From the NCBI GenBank assembly GCA_014360105.1, contig JACIYD010000055.1, positions 1 through 8,042 of the forward strand: DNA of 8,042 nucleotides, given 5' to 3'. Shown here piece by piece: positions 1 to 5,219 of this stretch. Under the pieces are notes generated by a model. The model was not told the origin of the DNA. It saw nothing but the letters and a program-made list of their open reading frames with translations, and made no database searches. The position numbers and the translations under genes were made by a program. This stretch comes from Clostridia bacterium. GTDB lineage: Bacteria > Bacillota > DSM-521 > Neomoorellales > SLTJ01. The first letter of the stretch is position 1. Each line of letters opens with the position of its first letter.

Positions 1-755
1 TGGGCGACACGCTCTCCCTGCTCGCCCGCCGCTTTGGCACTTCCGTCGAGCGCCTGCAACAGGATAACGGTCTGGCCTCCCCCCTCTTGCTTGAGGGGCA
101 GCTCCTCCAGGTACCGCGGGCACGGCCCGCGCCCGGCGACCGTAGTACCGACTCAGAAAGGGTGATCCTCTACCGCGTCGTCGCCGGTGATACTTTGAGC
201 GGCCTGGCATTGCGTTTTCGCACCAGTGTGGCGGCCATTGAGCGCACCAACCGGCTTCATTCCCTTACCCTCATGCCGGGCCAGCCCCTGTACATCCCGG
301 CCGGCAGCAGCGAGCCGGTAGCGGTGGAAGGCCCCCGGGGCGAGCAGCGCCCCGGTTACGGGGAACTGCTCGAGTGGGAGTGGGCACGCTGGGTCTACAA
401 TGTGGGCTGCGAGGCCAGCATTATCGATTTCTACACCGGCAACCGCTTCCGGGTACGCCATCTGGGCGGGTCCAACCACGCCGACTCCGAACCGCTCACC
501 CCTGCGGATACCGCCGTGATGAAGCAGCTCTTCGGCGGCCGCTGGTCCTGGAGCAAGAGGCCGGTGCTGCTAGAGGTAGAGGGTAGACTGCTGGCCGCTT
601 CCATCGCCGGAATGCCTCACGGCGTGGAAAGCATTTTCGATAACGATTTCGGCGGTCACTTTGACGTTTACTTCTTGAATAGCCGAAGCCATAATACGAA
701 CTCCCTTGACCCTCAACACCAACAAAACGTGCTCATTGCGGCCGGCCAACATTAA
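1..755 (+). CDS. LysM-repeat cell-wall protein with conserved C-terminal domain (5' end missing)
   Basis: The reading frame is open from the first base (first full codon at 3), so the gene starts upstream; 250 residues are visible. Visible residues 1-38 form a LysM repeat beginning GDTLSLLARRFGTSVERL. A second LysM repeat spans about 56-99 (YRVVAGDTLSGLALRF...MPGQPLYIPA). LysM repeats bind the GlcNAc backbone of peptidoglycan, so the protein probably acts at the cell wall or spore; any signal peptide would lie outside the window. Residues about 120-250 form a separate domain with ordered motifs NHAD (158-161), MPHG (204-207), GHFDVYF (218-224), NSRSH (226-230) and DPQHQ (236-240). I recall the same motif order in other clostridial LysM proteins, but know no established activity. 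The conserved His and Asp residues would suit metal binding or hydrolysis, which is a guess. A TTG at 87 lies inside the first LysM repeat and is not the start. No terminator follows. Confidence 0.85.
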   Translation, partial: GDTLSLLARRFGTSVERLQQDNGLASPLLLEGQLLQVPRARPAPGDRSTDSERVILYRVVAGDTLSGLALRFRTSVAAIERTNRLHSLTLMPGQPLYIPAGSSEPVAVEGPRGEQRPGYGELLEWEWARWVYNVGCEASIIDFYTGNRFRVRHLGGSNHADSEPLTPADTAVMKQLFGGRWSWSKRPVLLEVEGRLLAASIAGMPHGVESIFDNDFGGHFDVYFLNSRSHNTNSLDPQHQQNVLIAAGQH

Positions 756-766
756 GCCAACATTAA
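745..766 (+). repeat. Perfect 11-bp tandem direct repeat
   Basis: The unit gccaacattaa occurs twice back to back (745-755 and 756-766). The first copy contains the last codons and TAA stop of the LysM gene. The second ends one base before the -35 hexamer of the feo promoter. It may be a recent slippage duplication or a pair of binding sites for a regulator of the iron operon. It does not look like a classic Fur box palindrome. Confidence 0.8.
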
Positions 767-767
767 C

Positions 768-796
768 TTGACAACTGAGAGGCGTTATCATATACT
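768..796 (+). promoter_or_regulatory. SigA-type promoter of the feo operon
   Basis: TTGACA (768-773, perfect) is followed by a 17-bp spacer and TATACT (791-796, 5 of 6). Transcription would begin near 803, giving a leader of about 60 bases before the chosen feoB start at 862. The leader can fold into a GC-rich hairpin: GGCC and GTGC at 809-820 pair with GCAC and GGCC at 831-838. This lies just ahead of the Shine-Dalgarno GGGAGGG (846-852). The -35 box directly abuts a tandem repeat. Confidence 0.75.
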
Positions 797-861
797 GGAG
801 CTGAAACGGGCCGGATGTGCCGGAAAAGGCGCACGGCCATTTTGCGGGAGGGCAATTGAGA

Positions 862-1461
862 ATGAGTTTCAGTGGCAGGAGCGTCAGCCCGGTGAACCGC
901 GATCCCGGTGGCATGGTGGCCCACCCCGGGGGAAGGGCGGGGATGCCCAGGTTGGTTTTGGTGGGAACGCCTAACGTGGGCAAGAGCGCCCTGTTTAATG
1001 CCCTTACCGGCATCTACGTCACAGTATCGAATTATCCCGGCACGACGGTCGAGGTGGCGCGAGGCAGGGCGGTCATCGACGGCACCACTTGGGAGGTAAT
1101 CGATACACCCGGCCTCTATTCCCTCCTGCCCATCACCGAAGAAGAACGGGTGGCGCGGACCGTTCTCCTCTGGGATAGACCGGACCTGATACTACATGTC
1201 GTCGAGGCGCGGCATCTGACCCGCCTTCTCTCCCTCACCCTCCAGCTCCTAGAAACGGGGTTGCCCCTCATCCTGGTGGTTAACGTTCTTGACGAGGCGG
1301 AAAGGCTGGGCATACGGCTCGACCTCAGCCTGCTGCAGCAGCGCCTGGGCGTCCCGGTGGTCGGTACGGTGGCGGCCGGCGGCCGTGGGGTGGACGAGCT
1401 TAAGGCCCGGATCGCTTCCTGGTACCGGTCGGCCAAGGGTGAGGAAAGGAAGGTCGGCTGA
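862..1461 (+). CDS. feoB: FeoB G-domain protein (GTPase half of a split ferrous iron transporter)
   Basis: A 199-residue soluble GTPase matching only the N-terminal G domain of FeoB, the Fe(II) importer whose GTP cycle drives or gates uptake. G motifs in order: G1 GTPNVGKS (35-42), G2 region NYPGTTVE (57-64), G3 DTPG (81-84), G4 NVLD (141-144), and a G5-like TVAAGGRG (169-176). The protein stops after a helix equivalent to the end of the G domain. The next gene supplies the helical and membrane domains and starts within a TGATG overlap, so the two are translationally coupled. ATG 862 was chosen because GGGAGGG (846-852) sits 9 bases upstream. GTG 817 has no Shine-Dalgarno and lies in a possible hairpin. 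ATG 943 would start right at the G domain and is a real alternative, since residues 1-27 are unlike FeoB. The family call is firm. A sequencing frameshift is unlikely, because both halves have intact, plausibly evolved ends. Confidence 0.9.
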   Translation: MSFSGRSVSPVNRDPGGMVAHPGGRAGMPRLVLVGTPNVGKSALFNALTGIYVTVSNYPGTTVEVARGRAVIDGTTWEVIDTPGLYSLLPITEEERVARTVLLWDRPDLILHVVEARHLTRLLSLTLQLLETGLPLILVVNVLDEAERLGIRLDLSLLQQRLGVPVVGTVAAGGRGVDELKARIASWYRSAKGEERKVG

Positions 1462-2918
1462 TGGCCGCCGCCCCGCCGCTGCTTTTCCCTTACCCGCCCG
1501 TGCTGGAAGAGGCCGTGGCCGCAATCGTTTCGCTTTTGGCGGCCGAGTATCCCCTGGCGCCGCGCGCGCTTGCCCTCCTGCTACTCGCCGACGACGCCGA
1601 GGCGTGGTACCTGGTGGCGGCGCGGGAGGGAGAGCGGGTGGAGCAAGTCCGGCGGATCGTGCAGGAAACCCAAGACCGGCTGGGCGAGCCTTTGAACTAT
1701 ACGCTGCTGCGCCATTACCACGAGGCGGCGGCCACCCTGGCCGCGGACGTGGTCTCCCTGCCGGCCCGGCAGCGGCAAGGCTGGGGGAACAGACTGGGTG
1801 CGTGGACCATGCGTCCCTGGCCGGGCCTGCCCATTCTCGGCCTCGTGCTGTACTTCGGCCTTTACCAGGCGGTGGGTGTTTTTGGCGCGGGCACAGTGGT
1901 GGACTTCCTGGAAAGCCGGGTTTTCGAGGCGTGGTTAAACCCCTGGATTAACTCCCTGGTGTGCTCCTCCATTCCCTGGCCCTGGTTACAGGAGTTACTC
2001 GCGCTCGATTACGGCCTGGTAACCCTGGGCCTGCGCTACGCGGTGGCCATTATCCTCCCCATTGTCGGCATCTTCTTTCTGGTATTCTCCCTGATCGAGG
2101 ATAGTGGCTACCTGCCCCGGCTGGCCCTGCTGGCAGACCGGTTCTTCAAGGCAATCGGTCTCAACGGGCGGGCCGTAATCCCCCTCGTCTTGGGCTTTGG
2201 CTGCGACACTATGGCCACGGTGGTCAGCCGTACCCTCGAAACCCGGCAGGAGAGGGTCATTGCCACGCTCCTTCTCGCCCTAGCCATTCCCTGCTCCGCC
2301 CAACTGGGGGTGATCCTTGCCATCCTCTCCGGCCGGCCGCTGGCCTTGCTTCTTTGGGCCGGAATCGTCCTTTTTATCCTTCTTTTGGTCGGCTATCTTG
2401 CCGCGCGCGTCCTCCCAGGCAGCGGGCGGGGTTTTTATATGGACATACCGCCGCTGCGCTGGCCACGGCTAGGTAACGTCCTGGCAAAGACCCTGGCGCG
2501 GATCCAGTGGTACCTCCTGGAGGTGCTACCCTTCTTCCTCCTCGCCAGCACTTTGATCTGGGCCGGCCGTCTTACTGGCCTTTTCCCTTTGGCCGTGCGG
2601 GCGCTGACGCCGCTGACCACGGCCATTGGCCTACCGCCGGCGATGGCGCCGGTCTTCCTCTACGGTTTTTTCCGGCGCGACTACGGCGCCGCCGGCCTTT
2701 ACGACCTGGCTGCAGGTGGTGCCCTTACGGGGACCCAAATGCTGGTGGCGGCCACCACCCTTACCCTTTTCGTGCCCTGTATCGCGCAATTCTCGGTGAT
2801 GCTCAAGGAGAGAGGTTGGCGCACGGCCCTGGGTATCGTCCTTTTTATCTTCCCCTTTGCTTTTGCTTGTGGCTTTTTGCTTCACCGGCTGCTTCTGGTT
2901 GCGGGGCTAACCTTGTAG
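1461..2918 (+). CDS. feoB: FeoB helical plus membrane subunit (channel half of split FeoB)
   Basis: A 485-residue protein corresponding to the rest of FeoB. Residues about 10-100 (PYPPVLEEAVAAIVSLL..., ALALLLLADDAEAW) resemble the helical S/GDI domain that normally follows the G domain and couples it to the membrane. Hydrophobic segments lie near 121-145, 186-212, 236-247, 265-289, 293-316, 350-375, 393-403, 423-445 and 455-482. FeoB gate signatures are present: LIEDSGYLPRLALLADR (211-227), GFGC (245-248), RTLETRQER (257-265), PCSAQLGV (277-284) and FVPCIAQFSVM (437-447). The cysteines at 248, 278 and 440 sit where FeoB has conserved ones. After GFGC the family usually reads NVPAI; here it is DTMAT, a variant of the pore motif. 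The ATG at 1461 overlaps the previous TGA, so it depends on coupled translation with the GTPase protein. It should sit in the cytoplasmic membrane and import Fe(II). Confidence 0.9.
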   Translation: MAAAPPLLFPYPPVLEEAVAAIVSLLAAEYPLAPRALALLLLADDAEAWYLVAAREGERVEQVRRIVQETQDRLGEPLNYTLLRHYHEAAATLAADVVSLPARQRQGWGNRLGAWTMRPWPGLPILGLVLYFGLYQAVGVFGAGTVVDFLESRVFEAWLNPWINSLVCSSIPWPWLQELLALDYGLVTLGLRYAVAIILPIVGIFFLVFSLIEDSGYLPRLALLADRFFKAIGLNGRAVIPLVLGFGCDTMATVVSRTLETRQERVIATLLLALAIPCSAQLGVILAILSGRPLALLLWAGIVLFILLLVGYLAARVLPGSGRGFYMDIPPLRWPRLGNVLAKTLARIQWYLLEVLPFFLLASTLIWAGRLTGLFPLAVRALTPLTTAIGLPPAMAPVFLYGFFRRDYGAAGLYDLAAGGALTGTQMLVAATTLTLFVPCIAQFSVMLKERGWRTALGIVLFIFPFAFACGFLLHRLLLVAGLTL

Positions 2919-2969
2919 CAGAATTTCAATGATTCCCAGAAACTGGCATTTCGAGGGAGAGAAAGGGCG

Positions 2970-3401
2970 GTGGTCCGGATCAAGTGCTCTCTTTGCGGCT
3001 ACGTCTTCGAGACCGCCGGGGCGGCCCCAGCCTTTGGCGGTTGTCCCCTGAGCAAGAAATGCGCCAGAGCCCGTTGCCCAAACTGCGGCTACGCGGCGGC
3101 GCTGCTGCGGCGCCGCCGTGGTTGGGGTTGGCACCGCCGGCCCTGCGCGGGGGACGCTGCCGGGCTCGGACCCTTTCCCCTCACCGCCCTGCCCAAAGGT
3201 GGCAGGGGGCGGGTGGTCAGGCTGGACACCTCAGACCGATTGCGCCTGCAAAAACTCCTTTCCTTGGGCGTTCTTCCCGGAGTCCAGGTGGAAGTGGCCC
3301 AGCGTTTCCCGTGTTTTGTCCTTAACGTCGGGCTCGCCCAGGTCGCCCTGGACGCTACTACCGCCGCGGCCGTTTACGTGACGGCCGAGGACGCCGACTA
3401 G
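2970..3401 (+). CDS. feoA: FeoA-domain protein with N-terminal zinc-ribbon-like Cys cluster
   Basis: A 143-residue protein of two parts. Residues 6-41 hold six cysteines in the pattern CSLCG (6-10), C25, C31, CPNCGY (36-41), which is typical of a zinc- or iron-binding knuckle. A basic Gly/Arg linker follows (47-58), with a further Cys at 59. Residues about 70-143 are an FeoA SH3-like domain (LTALPKGGRGRVVRL, LLSLGVLPGVQVEVAQRFP, and a terminal beta strand). FeoA binds FeoB and supports iron uptake; classic FeoA is only about 75-85 residues. The GTG start at 2970 follows a purine-rich AGGGAGAGAAAGGG stretch (2954-2967) and is 51 bases after the membrane subunit stop, so it is the third gene of the operon. 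The Cys knuckle could sense metal or redox state and adjust FeoB; that is inference. Similar Cys-rich N-termini occur, as I recall, on FeoA proteins of other Clostridia. Confidence 0.85.
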   Translation: MVRIKCSLCGYVFETAGAAPAFGGCPLSKKCARARCPNCGYAAALLRRRRGWGWHRRPCAGDAAGLGPFPLTALPKGGRGRVVRLDTSDRLRLQKLLSLGVLPGVQVEVAQRFPCFVLNVGLAQVALDATTAAAVYVTAEDAD

Positions 3402-3516
3402 GCGTGACAACAGCTTGGCGGCAAGCGCCGGGTGCCAAAGATCGCCCGTAAGAATTGGGGACGGGGAGCCAAAGACCGCAAGAGGCAAACTGGGGATAAC
3501 CCAGACGGCAGGTCCC
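3402..3516 (+). other. Non-coding spacer with imperfect tandem repeat and hairpins
   Basis: No plausible gene. Two related units of period 34-35 can be seen: GCCAAAGAtCGC (3434-3445) and GCCAAAGAcCGC (3468-3479), each followed by AAGA and then TGGGGA (3456-3461 and 3491-3496). Hairpins: GCTTG/CAAGC (3413-3417 with 3422-3426); CTGGG/CCCAG closing a GATAA loop (3490-3504), enclosed by GACC/GGTC (3474-3477 with 3511-3514). There is no T-run, so no intrinsic terminator for the feo operon is evident. The GGCAAAC...GACG part loosely recalls a GEMM c-di-GMP aptamer, but essential parts are missing. Confidence 0.55.
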
Positions 3517-3545
3517 TTGACAAAGCGTGGCCGATTGCATATAAC
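3517..3545 (+). promoter_or_regulatory. SigA-type promoter of the fmdB-mobB-speE-speB operon
   Basis: TTGACA (3517-3522, perfect), a 17-bp spacer and TATAAC (3540-3545, 5 of 6). Transcription would begin near 3552, leaving a short leader of about 38 bases that ends with a strong Shine-Dalgarno GGAGGTGA (3578-3585) before the GTG at 3590. The -35 box lies directly after the hairpins of the upstream spacer. Confidence 0.75.
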
Positions 3546-3589
3546 TCTACCTGAGGCGCCGTTCCTAAATTCATCCTGGAGGTGAGACC

Positions 3590-3832
3590 GTGCCTACTTA
3601 CGATTATCGTTGCGAGCGGTGTGGGGTCTTTGAAATGCAACAGCGGATCACCGAGCTGCCTTTAAACGCCTGCCCCACCTGCGGTGGGCCGGTGAGACGC
3701 CTTTTAAGCCGCAATGTGAGCATTCTTTACCGTGGCAGCGGTTTCCACTGCACCGACTATCGCCCCCAGGAATACAAGGATAAGGCAAAAGAAGAAAGCT
3801 CGAAGGCCGAAACGCCTTCGGCCGCCAGCTAG
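3590..3832 (+). CDS. FmdB/CxxC-CxxC-SSSS family zinc-ribbon protein
   Basis: An 80-residue protein beginning MPTYDYRCERCG, the hallmark of the FmdB (Zn-ribbon_8) family. Four cysteines, C8-x2-C11 and C28-x2-C31, form one zinc ribbon. The segment LSRNVSILYRGSGFHCTDYR (39-58) is also typical of the family, and the tail is charged and Ser/Ala-rich. The family is named after a putative regulator of a formamidase operon; no biochemical role is established, so regulation is only a family-based guess. It starts with GTG, fixed by the Shine-Dalgarno GGAGGTGA 4 bases upstream, and is the first gene after a strong promoter. Its stop is 3 bases from the mobB start. A 7-bp hairpin lies in its last codons (3801-3820). 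The FmdB assignment is firm; the function is unknown. Confidence 0.9.
   Translation: MPTYDYRCERCGVFEMQQRITELPLNACPTCGGPVRRLLSRNVSILYRGSGFHCTDYRPQEYKDKAKEESSKAETPSAAS
3801..3820 (+). other. Perfect 7-bp hairpin at the end of the fmdB-like gene
   Basis: CGAAGGC (3801-3807), loop CGAAAC, GCCTTCG (3814-3820). It ends 15 bases before the mobB ATG, in a stretch without a Shine-Dalgarno. There is no following T-run, so it is not a terminator. It could tune coupled translation of mobB or act as an mRNA processing or stability point; it may also simply reflect codon choice. Confidence 0.5.
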
Positions 3833-3835
3833 CCA

Positions 3836-4369
3836 ATGGCGCCGCAGGTGTCGGTTCCGGTAATCGCCGTTGTGGGTTGGGCTGGAACCGGGAAGACCAC
3901 CGTGGTTGAGCGGCTGATACCCGCCCTGCGCCGGCAGGGGCTAGGGCGGGTGGCAGCCATCAAACATACGCACCATACGCAACTGGACGTGCCCGGCAAG
4001 GATAGCGACCGCCTACGGCAGGCCGGGGCGACCGCCGTGGCCGTAAGCGGGCCGCAGGGATGGGCGCTTTTTTATTCCAGCGGGCACGAAACGCCGCCGG
4101 AGAGCCTTGTGGCACTCTTGTACCCGCTGGGGCCGTTTGATCTCGTGCTACTTGAAGGTTTTAAGCGGGGGCCGTGGCCAAAAATCGAAGTGGTTCGCAA
4201 GGCGGTAAACCCGGAACTGCTCTCATCCCCCGGGGAACTGGTGGCGGTGGTGGCCGATATACCGGCCGGCATCGCCGGGGTACCGTGGTTCACCTTCGGG
4301 GAAGAAGAAAAGCTTGCCGCGGCTGTTGTGGCCTGGCTGCGGCGGCATCACAGGGGGAAGGATACATGA
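3836..4369 (+). CDS. mobB: Molybdopterin-guanine dinucleotide biosynthesis protein MobB
   Basis: A 177-residue P-loop GTPase of the MobB family, close to the usual length of 160-175. Motifs: Walker A GWAGTGKTT (14-22), KHTHH (43-47), DVPGKDSDRLRQAGA (51-65), LLEGFK (105-110) and VVADIP (138-143). MobB is a cytosolic GTP-binding protein that assists MobA in attaching GMP to molybdopterin, making the bis-MGD cofactor used by formate dehydrogenases and other molybdenum or tungsten enzymes. MobA itself is not in the window. The ATG at 3836 is 3 bases after the previous stop, with no good Shine-Dalgarno, which suggests translational coupling. Its TGA overlaps the speE ATG (ATGA). Placement between a zinc-ribbon gene and polyamine genes is unusual; the tight packing still makes one transcript likely. 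Confidence in the family is high. Confidence 0.92.
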   Translation: MAPQVSVPVIAVVGWAGTGKTTVVERLIPALRRQGLGRVAAIKHTHHTQLDVPGKDSDRLRQAGATAVAVSGPQGWALFYSSGHETPPESLVALLYPLGPFDLVLLEGFKRGPWPKIEVVRKAVNPELLSSPGELVAVVADIPAGIAGVPWFTFGEEEKLAAAVVAWLRRHHRGKDT

Positions 4370-5199
4370 AGGGTCTCTGGTTTACCGAATTGCAGACACC
4401 AACGATCGCGCTTTCCTGCCGGGTGAAGCAAACCCTCCACTGGGAGAAGACGCCCTACCAGGAACTGGCCATCCTGGATACCGAACCATTCGGCCGCATC
4501 CTTACCCTGGACGGGGTCATCCAGACCACCGTGGCCGATGAGTTCGTTTACCACGAGATGATCACCTGGGTGGCGCTAAACACCCACCCCGAGCCGCGCC
4601 GGGTGCTCATCATCGGGGGCGGCGACGGCGGCGCCCTGCGCGAAGTAGTCAAGCATCCGGCGGTGGAGCTGGCAACCCTGGTCGAGATCGACCGCCGGGT
4701 GGTAGAAGTCTGCCGCCAGTACCTGCCCGAGATCGCCAGCGCCTTTGCGCACCCAAAGGCGAGGATTCTTTTCGAGGATGGGGTAGCCCACGTGCGCGGC
4801 CAAGTCGCCGCCTATGACCTCATCATCGTGGACTCGACCGACCCGGTTGGTCCGGCCGAAGGGCTGTTCACCGCCGCCTTCTACGGCGATGTCTACCGGG
4901 CGCTTCGACCGGATGGCATTTTCGTCGCCCAGACGGAATCCCCCTTCTTCAATCAGGAACTCCTGCGACGCATCTACCTCGACGTTTCGGCCCTTTTCCC
5001 GGTAAGCAAGGTCTATCTTGCGCCCGTTCCCACCTACCCCGGCGGTCTCTGGAGCTTTACCTTGGGAAGCAAACGCCATGATCCCGCGGCCGTCAAGCCC
5101 ACGCTACCACCGGGCGTGTCGACCCGTTACTACAACCCCGACGTCCATCGCGCCGCCTTGGTTTTACCCAATTTTGTCCGAGAACTGCTAAAACCCTAG
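4366..5199 (+). CDS. speE: Spermidine synthase / aminopropyltransferase SpeE
   Basis: A 277-residue protein covering the full SpeE family. The N-terminal beta domain (LWFTELQTPTIALS..., ILTLDGVIQTTVADEFVYHEM, 45-65) precedes a Rossmann methyltransferase-like fold with GGGDGG (84-89), the acidic VEID (106-109), FEDG (136-139), the gatekeeper loop DSTDPVGPAEGLF (156-168) holding the expected catalytic Asp residues 156 and 159, and QTESPFF (189-195). The C-terminus has RYYNPDVHRAALVLPNF (254-270). It transfers an aminopropyl group from decarboxylated S-adenosylmethionine to putrescine or, in thermophiles such as Thermus, to agmatine; sequence alone does not decide. The start ATG overlaps the mobB TGA, with GGGGGAAGG (4353-4361) as Shine-Dalgarno. 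A longer in-frame opening to 4174 merely overlaps mobB. The following agmatinase-family gene supports a polyamine unit; speA and speD are not in the window. Confidence 0.93.
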   Translation: MKGLWFTELQTPTIALSCRVKQTLHWEKTPYQELAILDTEPFGRILTLDGVIQTTVADEFVYHEMITWVALNTHPEPRRVLIIGGGDGGALREVVKHPAVELATLVEIDRRVVEVCRQYLPEIASAFAHPKARILFEDGVAHVRGQVAAYDLIIVDSTDPVGPAEGLFTAAFYGDVYRALRPDGIFVAQTESPFFNQELLRRIYLDVSALFPVSKVYLAPVPTYPGGLWSFTLGSKRHDPAAVKPTLPPGVSTRYYNPDVHRAALVLPNFVRELLKP

Positions 5200-5219
5200 G
5201 GCGAAGGGAGGGTGCGAGG

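Noticed and set aside
817..861. GTG at 817 as start of the FeoB GTPase protein
   Set aside because: It lacks a Shine-Dalgarno, would leave a leader of only about 14 bases and lies inside a possible hairpin; ATG 862 has GGGAGGG at good spacing.
1289..1951. A 220-codon + strand frame across the junction of the two FeoB halves
   Set aside because: It is an out-of-frame Arg/Gly/Pro/Ala-rich shadow of GC-rich DNA; both overlapped genes have firm family motifs in other frames.
3434..3516. A GEMM-type c-di-GMP riboswitch
   Set aside because: Only the GGCAAAC...GACG half resembles it; the conserved CAAAGCC follow-on and second stem are not seen, and a strong promoter begins right after it. Kept only as a structured-spacer finding.
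4174..4365. Longer N-terminus for SpeE starting inside mobB
   Set aside because: The extra residues are Gly/Arg-rich and unlike SpeE; ATG 4366 has a Shine-Dalgarno and gives the normal family start.
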